A DNA stretch of 9,870 nucleotides from an uncultured Acetatifactor sp. GTDB lineage: Bacteria > Bacillota > Clostridia > Lachnospirales > Lachnospiraceae. The stretch covers positions 1 through 9,870 of the forward strand of contig CAKRRS010000093.1 in NCBI GenBank assembly GCA_934394665.1, written 5' to 3'. The notes beneath the pieces are model-generated. The model ran no database searches and was not told the DNA's origin. It worked only from the letters and a program-made list of their open reading frames with translations. A program made the position numbers and the translations under genes. Shown here one piece after another: positions 1-6,138 of the stretch (the first letter of the stretch is position 1; each line of letters starts with the position of its first letter).

Positions 1-49
1 CAAAATCTTTATTTTCCATAGCTTCTACATATTTTTCAATGGGTCTCAT
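1..49 (-). CDS. 5' end of a gene downstream of the dehydrogenase (possibly NTF2/SnoaL-like), cut by window edge
   Basis: Read leftward, an ATG at 49-47 opens a frame MRPIEKYVEAMENKDF that runs off the window. A strong GGAGGAG ribosome binding site (about 56-62) lies directly after the stop codon of the dehydrogenase gene, so the two genes are almost certainly co-transcribed. The short amphipathic opening ending in KDF resembles the first helix of SnoaL/nuclear-transport-factor-2-like small proteins, but 16 residues are too few to assign a family. The start and operon link are well supported; the family is a guess. Confidence 0.6.
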   Translation of the reverse strand, partial: MRPIEKYVEAMENKDF

Positions 50-62
50 AGTGTGCTCCTCC

Positions 63-851
63 TTAATATACCTTTTCGGAATTTAACAGTGCGTCGGTAC
101 CGCCGTCTACGAACATGATGTTGCCGTTGACACCTCTGGCGGCAGCGGATGCGAGGAATACCATCACCTCAGCAATCTCTTCCGGAGCCATCAGACATTC
201 CTGACCGTATTTGGTGGGAATGGGCAGGGCGTTCAGTGCCATTTTCGCAGTGGTACTCATGGTAGCGGTCATGGCGGTATGTACGTTGCCGGGAGCTACC
301 GCATTGATGCGGACACCGTTGGCTGCCCAGGCAGCGGACACTCTGCGGACCCATCTGGCCAGCGCATATTTGGTGGATACATAGAGACTGTTGCCGACGG
401 AGAGATTGGTGGCATCCATAGAAGATACCAGGCTTAAGACTCTCTTCTCATCACCGATATTGTTCAACAGATCTACGATATCCTTACGTCCGGCACCCTG
501 GGAAATCGTGTTGGATACCGTAACGACGCAGCTGCCGTGCTTTTTCTTCAGAAGATCATAGACACCTTCCGCTACGGCCACGGGTCCGAAATAATTCAGG
601 GAAATGATCAGCTCCAGATTGCCGCAGGCACCGGAGACACCGGCGTTGCAGATCATGCCGTCCAAGCCTTCCGGATGCATCTCGTGCAGTTTGTCTACTG
701 CGGTCTGTCTGCCTTCCGGTGTTGCCAGATTCACACAGATATCGCCGTCTTTTAAGTCGATATTGATGACCTCATGTCCTCTTTGCTGTAACAGTTCCTT
801 TGTCTTGGCGCCGATTCCGCTGGATGCGCCGGTGATTGCATATACGCCCAT
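63..851 (-). CDS. SDR-family NAD-dependent oxidoreductase, 3-alpha-hydroxysteroid dehydrogenase (HsdA)-like
   Basis: A complete 262-residue cytoplasmic short-chain dehydrogenase. Seen in the sequence: cofactor motif TGASSGIG (residues 7-14), an acidic Asp32 at the end of beta-2 which in this family favours NAD(H) over NADP(H), the NAG motif (69-71), a candidate catalytic Ser113, YVSTK with Tyr157 and Lys161, and a late VDGG motif. A long insert (about 118-150) between the catalytic Ser and Tyr, and the general run of the sequence, recall the 3-alpha-hydroxysteroid dehydrogenase/carbonyl reductase of Comamonas testosteroni. A steroid or bile-acid hydroxyl group is therefore a reasonable substrate guess, but another secondary alcohol is equally possible. 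AGGAGG at 860-865 fixes the start. It diverges from a MocR regulator that may control it, and is followed at once by a second leftward gene. Family certain; substrate unproven. Confidence 0.93.
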   Translation of the reverse strand: MGVYAITGASSGIGAKTKELLQQRGHEVINIDLKDGDICVNLATPEGRQTAVDKLHEMHPEGLDGMICNAGVSGACGNLELIISLNYFGPVAVAEGVYDLLKKKHGSCVVTVSNTISQGAGRKDIVDLLNNIGDEKRVLSLVSSMDATNLSVGNSLYVSTKYALARWVRRVSAAWAANGVRINAVAPGNVHTAMTATMSTTAKMALNALPIPTKYGQECLMAPEEIAEVMVFLASAAARGVNGNIMFVDGGTDALLNSEKVY

Positions 852-866
852 GTTGTAATCCTCCTA

Positions 867-941
867 CTTGTTTTCTTTCTTGCTTTTGCTTTATGAGTTC
901 ATTATAATAAAATCTGATCTCTTTTAAATAACCAAAACAAG
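867..941. promoter_or_regulatory. Candidate MocR operator boxes in the divergent intergenic region
   Basis: CTTGTTTT at 867-874 is followed 12 bp later by the related CTTGCTTTT at 879-887, and an exact inverted copy AAAACAAG lies at 934-941. The second box overlaps the -35 element of the regulator promoter. MocR/GntR-type regulators commonly bind repeated half-sites in the gap between themselves and a divergent target, so these boxes are plausible binding sites. The boxes are read directly; their function is inferred, and the A/T-rich composition weakens the case. Confidence 0.4.
880..908 (+). promoter_or_regulatory. Sigma-A promoter of the MocR gene
   Basis: TTGCTT (880-885) and a perfect TATAAT (903-908) are separated by 17 bp, giving a leader of about 45 nt before the ATG at 960. 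The -10 region lies inside the 8-bp palindrome ATTATAAT (901-908), so the opposite strand also reads TATAAT at 906-901. That could serve as the -10 of the divergent dehydrogenase promoter, although no good -35 was found for it. Confidence 0.7.
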
Positions 942-959
942 AAAAAATGAGGATACCAG

Positions 960-2351
960 ATGCTGACCTATGATTTGACGAAACGCGGAAAGAAAACCAT
1001 GTATGAGTACTTATATGAAGCGATGAAGACGGATATCTTATGCGGCCGTCTGACTGCCGGTGAGAAGCTTCCCTCTAAGAGAGCCTTTGCGGAGCATCTG
1101 CAGGTCAGCGTCAAGACAGTGGAAAATACGTATGAGCAGCTTCTGCTGGAAGGCTACATCCGTTCGGAGGAAAAGAGGGGATATTTCGTCAATCGTCTGG
1201 AAGTGCGCGGTTTGCAGGCTCCGGCGTATGCTTCTTTTGTGACCCGTTTTCAGGAGGAAAAGTATCTGGCGGATCTGACGGCGAATACCGTGCAATATGA
1301 AAAGTTTCCTTTTTCCACCTGGGCGAAAATCATGCGTAAGACACTGACGGATTATGATACCACGCTGCTAAAAACAGTGCCTTTTAACGGTGTGGAGAAG
1401 CTGCGTGTGGCGATTGCGGAGCATTTATACCGGTATCGTGGCATGCAGGTGTCCCCGGATCACATTATCGTAGGAGCCGGAACGGAATATCTGTACAGCC
1501 GTCTGATGCAGCTGCTGGGGAAAGGGGCAAAATTCGGCGTGGAGAATCCGGGGTACCGTAAGATTACAAAATTATATGCTGCCGGCGGTGCTGCATGGGA
1601 TTATGTGGATATCGACGACAAAGGCATGAAAGTGGGACAACTGGATCAAAAGGGCATCACTGTGGCGCATGTGTCCCCGGAACACCATTTTCCCATCGGA
1701 CTGGTCATGCCGGTAGGCAGGCGGCAGGAACTGCTGAACTGGGCAGCGCAGGAGCCGGAACGCTATATCGTGGAGGACGATTTTGATTGTGAATTCCGTA
1801 TGGTGGGAAAACCGATTCCATCCATGCAGTCCATGGACCGGAATCACAGAGTGATCTATCTCAATACCTTTTCCAAGACGATGGTGCCGTCCCTGCGCAT
1901 CGGCTATATGGTGCTTCCGGAAAAACTGATGGAGCGCTATATCTCCACAATGAATTTTTACTCCTGTACGGTATCCGGCTTTGAGCAGTATGCGATGGCG
2001 GAATTCCTGGAAAAAGGTTATTTTGAACGGCATATCCGGAGACTGGTGAATGATTACAGGGGTCAGAGGGAGAAAATATGCAAAATGTTTCGGGAGTCGG
2101 AACTGAGCCGTGTCAGTCAGATCTATCAGGATGACGCCGGAACGCATTTTTTGCTGCATGTGCGGACGCTCCTTAGCGACGTGGAAATCAAATGGGCACT
2201 CAGACAGCGTGGCATTCTGGTCAACTGTCTGTCGGAATATTGCTTTGCGGATGCACAGAAATATAAGGGGATTCTGGTCATTCACTATTCGGATATGGAG
2301 GAAGAGGTGCTGCAAAAGGTGATCGGGGCGCTGGAGGAGATTATTTTGTGA
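960..2351 (+). CDS. MocR/PdxR-type transcriptional regulator (GntR wHTH + class I aminotransferase-like domain)
   Basis: A 463-residue two-domain regulator, the usual length for MocR proteins. Residues about 12-77 form a GntR-type winged helix (LPSKRAFAEHLQVSVKTVENTY region) that binds DNA. The rest is a fold-type I aminotransferase-like domain with the DDFD motif at 273-276, whose aspartate would hold the pyridine nitrogen of PLP, and SK with Lys306 as the expected Schiff-base lysine. It therefore probably binds PLP and senses an amine, amino acid or the PLP level itself. GAGGA (949-953) supports the ATG at 960. It is transcribed away from the dehydrogenase, and MocR genes often regulate a divergent neighbour. 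The effector is unknown, and nothing nearby is an obvious PLP-synthesis gene. Confidence 0.93.
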   Translation: MLTYDLTKRGKKTMYEYLYEAMKTDILCGRLTAGEKLPSKRAFAEHLQVSVKTVENTYEQLLLEGYIRSEEKRGYFVNRLEVRGLQAPAYASFVTRFQEEKYLADLTANTVQYEKFPFSTWAKIMRKTLTDYDTTLLKTVPFNGVEKLRVAIAEHLYRYRGMQVSPDHIIVGAGTEYLYSRLMQLLGKGAKFGVENPGYRKITKLYAAGGAAWDYVDIDDKGMKVGQLDQKGITVAHVSPEHHFPIGLVMPVGRRQELLNWAAQEPERYIVEDDFDCEFRMVGKPIPSMQSMDRNHRVIYLNTFSKTMVPSLRIGYMVLPEKLMERYISTMNFYSCTVSGFEQYAMAEFLEKGYFERHIRRLVNDYRGQREKICKMFRESELSRVSQIYQDDAGTHFLLHVRTLLSDVEIKWALRQRGILVNCLSEYCFADAQKYKGILVIHYSDMEEEVLQKVIGALEEIIL

Positions 2352-2503
2352 TGCCGGAACATATTTGCCCATAAAATCACACAAATATATTTTGCTCTCG
2401 AAGTCGCGAGGGATAGAACGGATACATTTATATTTTTTCCATATATGGGAATACTGAGAAAAAGAATGCAGTGTCATAGTGCGATAGCATGGAAGGAGAA
2501 AAT
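2352..2503. other. Gap between mocR and spoVAD
   Basis: A/T-rich spacer of about 150 bp. A short imperfect hairpin (CTCTCG/CGCGAG around 2395-2410) has no T-run, so it is not a convincing terminator. SpoVAD is a forespore gene and should have a sigma-G promoter here, but no pair matched both the GHATR and CATNHTA elements at proper spacing. Confidence 0.35.
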
Positions 2504-3520
2504 ATGAATCAGAGAGTGGGAAGAAGCAGTATCCGGCTGGGCAAGCCTGTGTGCATTATAGACAGCGCAAGCATTGTCGGGAAAAAAGAGGGCGAGGGAC
2601 CGCTGGGTTCCCTGTTCGATATGGTAGGTGAAGATGATCTCTTCGGATGCAAGACCTGGGAAGAAGCAGAGAGCAATCTCCAGAAGGATGCAGTCTACAT
2701 GGCGATGGAAAAAGCCGGGCTGAAGGCAGAGGATGTCTCATATCTGTTTGCCGGAGATCTGCTGGCGCAGGGGATAGCGACATCCTTTGGTATTTCGGCG
2801 TATCATATTCCGTTGTTTGGATTGTACGGCGCGTGCTCTACCTGTGGGGAAGCTCTGACAGTGGGGGCTATGACCATAGCGGGCGGTTATGCCGATCATG
2901 TGGTGTGTGTGACTTCCAGCCATTTCGGCAGTGCGGAGAAGGAGTTCCGGTTCCCACTGGATTATGGGAACCAGCGTCCGTTGTCTGCCAGCTGGACAGT
3001 GACCGGGAGCGGCGCATTTGTGTTGGGGCAGAATCAGAAATGCAGAGCACATATTACGGGAATGACACCGGGGAGAATCGTGGACTACGGGCTCAAGGAT
3101 TCCATGAATATGGGCGCCTGCATGGCACCGGCGGCAGCGGATACCATAGAGAGACATCTGGAGGATTTCCATGTGCAGCCGGAAGCATATGACCGTATCA
3201 TCACAGGAGACCTGGGAAGCGTGGGACAGACGGTACTGATAGATCTCCTCAGGGAGAAGGGGATTGACATCGCAGACAGACACATGGACTGCGGCATTGA
3301 AATCTTTGATGCCGAAGCTCAGGATACCCATGCGGGCGGCAGCGGCTGTGGGTGCAGCGCTGTGACGTTATCTGCGTATATTTTGCCGAAGCTGGAGTCC
3401 GGTGAGTGGAAAAAAGTATTGTTCCTCCCGACGGGAGCGCTATTGTCGAAGACCAGTTTTAATGAAGGTAAGAGCGTACCGGGGATCGCACATGCGGTGG
3501 TGCTGGAGAGCCCGAGGTAG
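2504..3520 (+). CDS. spoVAD: Stage V sporulation protein AD (SpoVAD), dipicolinic-acid-binding component
   Basis: SpoVAD is a thiolase-fold protein of the forespore inner membrane that binds dipicolinic acid and, with SpoVAC and SpoVAE, moves it into the developing spore and out at germination. The start at 2504 (MNQRVGRSS) is preferred over the in-frame ATG at 2489, because the GGAAGGAG ribosome binding site at about 2490-2497 overlaps that upstream codon. It gives 338 residues, the length of the Bacillus subtilis protein. Family features seen are the early IRLGKPV strand, the YGACSTCGEAL segment holding the thiolase-like cysteine (Cys111), a glycine-rich TVTGSGAFVLG stretch, and a near-C-terminal GGSGCGCSAV segment. 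The expected spoVAC is not upstream and spoVAE is not directly downstream but about 2.6 kb away. Identification is strong. Confidence 0.95.
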   Translation: MNQRVGRSSIRLGKPVCIIDSASIVGKKEGEGPLGSLFDMVGEDDLFGCKTWEEAESNLQKDAVYMAMEKAGLKAEDVSYLFAGDLLAQGIATSFGISAYHIPLFGLYGACSTCGEALTVGAMTIAGGYADHVVCVTSSHFGSAEKEFRFPLDYGNQRPLSASWTVTGSGAFVLGQNQKCRAHITGMTPGRIVDYGLKDSMNMGACMAPAAADTIERHLEDFHVQPEAYDRIITGDLGSVGQTVLIDLLREKGIDIADRHMDCGIEIFDAEAQDTHAGGSGCGCSAVTLSAYILPKLESGEWKKVLFLPTGALLSKTSFNEGKSVPGIAHAVVLESPR

Positions 3521-3524
3521 GAAC

Positions 3525-3551
3525 TTCTGCAGAATGTTGCAGACTGCAGTC
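3525..3551. repeat. Two 10-bp palindromes with CTGCAG cores
   Basis: TTCTGCAGAA (3525-3534) and GACTGCAGTC (3542-3551) are perfect palindromes with centres 17 bp apart, just after the spoVAD stop and just before the promoter of the next gene. They could be a regulator site pair or a weak structured RNA end. No T-run follows, so they are not an intrinsic terminator. Confidence 0.35.
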
Positions 3552-3572
3552 CCAAACGGGGAAAATTAGCTC

Positions 3573-3601
3573 TTGCAAGCAATATCATACACTGGTACAA
3601 T
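3573..3601 (+). promoter_or_regulatory. Strong sigma-A promoter with extended -10
   Basis: TTGCAA (3573-3578), a 17-bp spacer and TACAAT (3596-3601) preceded by TG at 3593-3594 make a near-consensus vegetative promoter. Start of transcription would be near 3608. It separates spoVAD from the downstream small protein and ridA, which are therefore likely expressed in growing cells. Confidence 0.7.
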
Positions 3602-3652
3602 AAATTCCAGACGGCGAAAATACATTATGCCGGGAATGGCTGGTGAGTCGGA

Positions 3653-3904
3653 ATGCGAAGGATAGAATTCAAGATGGAACGACCGGGACTGTTGGAGGTC
3701 GGACAGAAGATCACGGTAACGGAGGGACTTCTGCCCAGCAACTACTATTATACGATTGACCCTTCTCTGGCCATGTCTCCGAATATCCCTTTCCGTTACC
3801 GCCTGAAGAACCGGGATGGCGTTGTAGCAGATATCGTGGAGAATTCCAGAGGATTCTACGTGACGGCGGAATTTGATGAGCCGGAAGTAGATATGACGAA
3901 GTAA
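3653..3904 (+). CDS. Small conserved-looking protein of unknown function (83 aa)
   Basis: I do not recognise a named family. The product is a soluble protein of 83 residues with no signal peptide or membrane segment. It has alternating hydrophobic residues suggesting a small beta-rich domain: ITVTEGLLPSNYYYTIDP, then FRYRLKNRDGVVADIVENSRGFYVTAEF, ending in an acidic tail. A weak GGTGAG at 3642-3647 supports the ATG at 3653; an in-frame ATG at 3674 would give a 76-residue version. It lies behind its own strong promoter and about 108 bp before ridA, so the two may share a transcript. Coding is supported by protein-like composition and its position in a same-strand block. Confidence 0.7.
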   Translation: MRRIEFKMERPGLLEVGQKITVTEGLLPSNYYYTIDPSLAMSPNIPFRYRLKNRDGVVADIVENSRGFYVTAEFDEPEVDMTK

Positions 3905-4012
3905 ACGCCGGGGCTGCCGCAGGAATTTCGGAACATGCCGGGAGGCAGGCGGCGCAAGGCGCAGATGACAGATTTAAGAAAAATGAAATGATAGGAAGAA
4001 GAGGAGAATATT

Positions 4013-4387
4013 ATGTTACAGAAGATTTCGACAGACAAAGCACCCGCAGCAATCGGACCTTACTCCCAGGGTATCGTACTGGGCAATATCTTTTTCGCAT
4101 CCGGACAGATCCCTATTGATCCTGCGACCGGAGAGATCCACGGCACCACGATTGAAGAGCAGGCTGAGCAGGTAATGAAGAACATCGGTGAGCTGTTAAA
4201 GGCAGCAGGTACCGATTACACCAGAGTAGCCAAGACTTCCTGTTTCCTGGCGGACATGGGAGATTTTGCAGCGTTCAATCAGGTATATGCGAAGTACTTC
4301 ACCGAGAATCCTGCCAGAAGCTGTGTTGCAGTCAAGACCCTTCCCAAGAACGTACTGTGTGAAGTGGAAGTCATTGCGGAAGTATAA
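4013..4387 (+). CDS. ridA: RidA family reactive-intermediate deaminase (YjgF/YER057c/UK114)
   Basis: RidA hydrolyses reactive enamines/imines, such as 2-aminoacrylate released by PLP-dependent dehydratases, to ketoacids and ammonia, protecting PLP enzymes in the cytosol. The 124-residue product has the whole family pattern: AIGPYSQG (13-20), ASGQIP (29-34), the NPARSCV segment with Arg102 matching the catalytic Arg105 of the Escherichia coli protein, and a C-terminal CEVEVIA with Glu117 in the position of Glu120. AGAGGAG just before the ATG fixes the start. It follows the small unknown gene. The next gene is about 160 bp away behind a hairpin, so the transcript may partly end there. Confidence 0.95.
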   Translation: MLQKISTDKAPAAIGPYSQGIVLGNIFFASGQIPIDPATGEIHGTTIEEQAEQVMKNIGELLKAAGTDYTRVAKTSCFLADMGDFAAFNQVYAKYFTENPARSCVAVKTLPKNVLCEVEVIAEV

Positions 4388-4496
4388 AGTGTAAGTAACC
4401 ACCATGAGCAGATAACATGCAGACATGTATTCAGAAGCCCCACAGAGGCAGTTCTGCAAATGGAGCGCTGGGAAGGTTATAAAGATGAACAGGACG

Positions 4497-4526
4497 GAAG
4501 ATCGTCGCTTATAGGCGGCGATCTTC
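4497..4526 (+). terminator. Stable hairpin between ridA and the kinase gene (weak terminator or leader structure)
   Basis: The arms at 4497-4508 and 4515-4526 pair over 12 positions (one G-U wobble) around a 6-nt loop TTATAG. Only two T residues follow directly, so it is a poor intrinsic terminator. It ends 23 nt before the kinase ATG, and close to its GGAG ribosome binding site (4540-4543), so it may instead protect or space the mRNA. The structure is clear; its role is inferred. Confidence 0.5.
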
Positions 4527-4549
4527 TTATGTAGAGACAGGAGAAACTT

Positions 4550-5056
4550 ATGAAAAATAATATTACTCTGATCGGCATGCCGGGTTCGGGAAAAAGTACG
4601 GTAGGGGTCGTTTTGGCGAAGCGCCTGGGCAGACGTTTTGTGGATTCGGATCTGGTGATCCAGGAGAGGCACGGAAAATTATTGCATGAACTGATCACAG
4701 AGCATGGTGTGAAAGGCTTCTGGCAGATCGAGAGCGATGTGAATGCGTCCTTAGATCTGAATAACAGCATCATTGCCACCGGCGGAAGCGCCTGCTACGA
4801 GCCGGAGGGCATGCAGCATCTGCGGGACATCAGTACCGTGGTATATCTGAAGCTTCCCTATGAGGAAGTGGAGAAACGGCTGGGGGATCTGAATGCCAGG
4901 GGTGTGACCCTAAAGCCCGGCCAGACACTGTGGGATCTGTATGATGAGAGAACCCCTCTGTATGAAAAATATGCGGATCTGATCATAGACTGCAGCGGAA
5001 AAATGCTGCGGGATGTGGTGGCAGAGATTGCTGAGAAATATAAAAAACAATCCTGA
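4550..5056 (+). CDS. Shikimate-kinase-like P-loop kinase with Arg58 replaced by Trp
   Basis: A 168-residue P-loop kinase with the shikimate kinase layout: Walker A GMPGSGKST (9-17), DSD with Asp34, a GG pair at 78-79 (normally GGG), a lid segment with Arg117, and ERTPLY with Arg134, the counterpart of the C-terminal substrate arginine. Position 58, where shikimate kinases have the FR..E arginine that holds the shikimate carboxylate, is Trp (GFWQIE). The lid has RGVTLKPGQTLWDLY instead of the usual RPLL. It is therefore either a divergent AroK or a paralogue acting on another small hydroxylated substrate. No other aromatic-pathway gene is nearby. GGAG at 4540-4543 supports the start. Confidence is high for the fold and moderate for shikimate as substrate. 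Confidence 0.85.
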   Translation: MKNNITLIGMPGSGKSTVGVVLAKRLGRRFVDSDLVIQERHGKLLHELITEHGVKGFWQIESDVNASLDLNNSIIATGGSACYEPEGMQHLRDISTVVYLKLPYEEVEKRLGDLNARGVTLKPGQTLWDLYDERTPLYEKYADLIIDCSGKMLRDVVAEIAEKYKKQS

Positions 5057-5081
5057 TAAGATCACATAACCGTAAAGCAGC

Positions 5082-5144
5082 AAGGGACAAAAAAATAAGG
5101 GACGAAAAACATAAGGGACGAAAAACATAAGGGACGGAAAATAC
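5082..5144. repeat. Four tandem 15-16 bp repeats, consensus AAGGGACGAAAAACAT
   Basis: Units at 5082-5096, 5097-5112, 5113-5128 and 5129-5144. Units 2 and 3 are identical, unit 1 lacks one base, and unit 4 has GG in place of GA and a changed end. The array fills the gap between the kinase and the EamA transporter and ends 4 bp before the transporter ATG. Each unit carries a purine-rich AAGGGA resembling a Shine-Dalgarno sequence, so repeat number could affect translation of the transporter. The repeat is read directly; its role is inferred. Confidence 0.9.
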
Positions 5145-5148
5145 AACT

Positions 5149-6081
5149 ATGGAAAATAAAAGAGTGAAAACAACGAGAAACAGCCTGATTCTTCTGTTGA
5201 CGGCAACTATCTGGGGTATGGCGTTCGTCTCCCAGAGCAAGGGCATGGACTATATGCATCCCTTTACGTTCAACGGTGTGCGTTCCCTGATCGGTGCGGC
5301 GAGCATTTTAGTGTATCTATTGATCAGCCGGAAGATCGCGGCAGCGAAAGCTGCGCCGATCGATTGGAAAGTAAATGTGAAAGCAGGTCTATTGTGTGGG
5401 ATTTCTCTGACGATTGCGAGCACACTGCAGCAGTTCGGCATCAAATATACCAGTGTCGGCAAAGCCGGTTTTATCACCACCCTGTATATCATTTTCGTAC
5501 CGCTGTTCGGCATCTTTTTGAAGAAAAAGGTAGCACCCGTTGTATGGGCGGCAGCAGTCATGGCAGCGATTGGCATGTATCTGTTGTGTATGACGGAATC
5601 GCTGCGCCTGGGAGCCGGCGACATCATGGTATTTTTATGCGCAATCGCTTTTGCCATACAGATCATGACTATAGATCATTATGCAGGCCGGATCGACGGA
5701 GCCGTTGTCTCCTGCATCCAATTTACAGTCTGCGGTGCCACCTGTTGCATCGGTGCATTGATCTGGGGACAGCCGACGTTCGGTCAGCTCTATGAAGGGT
5801 TGGGCGCACTTTTGTATGCCGGTGTCTTAAGCTGCGGTGTCGGTTATACTTTACAGATCATCGGTCAGCAGGGGCTGAATCCTACGGTGGCGGCATTGAT
5901 CATGAGTCTGGAATCCGTAATTGCGACAATCTCCGGATGGGTTGCATATAAGATCGGATTCTTAAGCACGGATCAGACATTGACTCCGAGACAGATTGCA
6001 GGCTGCGTGATCGTATTTGCTGCGGTGATTCTGGTACAGCTTCCGCCGGAGTGGTTCCGGTTTGGCAAAAAGAACGCATAA
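5149..6081 (+). CDS. EamA/DMT-superfamily membrane transporter
   Basis: A 310-residue inner-membrane protein with two EamA halves of about five hydrophobic segments each, so about ten helices; family members export or import amino acids, sugars or other metabolites. Helix 1 carries the family-typical TATIWGMAFV (about 19-28), the first half ends near residue 150, and the second half begins with GDIMVFLCAIAFAIQ and contains the conserved PTVAALIMSLESV motif (about 245-257). The substrate cannot be read from the sequence. The start lies just after the tandem repeats and its ribosome binding site is unusual: the nearest AAGGGA ends about 14 nt before the ATG and only GGA lies closer. It is followed 57 bp later by spoVAE on the same strand. 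Confidence 0.93.
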   Translation: MENKRVKTTRNSLILLLTATIWGMAFVSQSKGMDYMHPFTFNGVRSLIGAASILVYLLISRKIAAAKAAPIDWKVNVKAGLLCGISLTIASTLQQFGIKYTSVGKAGFITTLYIIFVPLFGIFLKKKVAPVVWAAAVMAAIGMYLLCMTESLRLGAGDIMVFLCAIAFAIQIMTIDHYAGRIDGAVVSCIQFTVCGATCCIGALIWGQPTFGQLYEGLGALLYAGVLSCGVGYTLQIIGQQGLNPTVAALIMSLESVIATISGWVAYKIGFLSTDQTLTPRQIAGCVIVFAAVILVQLPPEWFRFGKKNA

Positions 6082-6138
6082 ACGTATAAAAACATAAAAA
6101 ATGCAGAGACTGTCCTTAAAAAGGAGGAAATGCAGAGA

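Noticed and set aside
1572..2477. 301-residue open frame on the minus strand over the MocR gene
   Set aside because: It is antisense to a clear MocR coding sequence. Its His/Gln/Ile-rich translation has no family features and no good ribosome binding site was seen.
2352..2503. Sigma-G promoter for spoVAD
   Set aside because: Several CAT-containing A/T-rich stretches (2360, 2370, 2440) were tried as -10 elements, but none had a matching -35 at 17-18 bp.
2647..3331. Long frames on both strands inside spoVAD
   Set aside because: They overlap the well-supported spoVAD gene in other frames, with Arg/Ser/Cys-rich low-quality translations.
5082..5144. CRISPR array
   Set aside because: The units are directly adjacent, 15-16 bp long, with no unique spacers and no cas genes.
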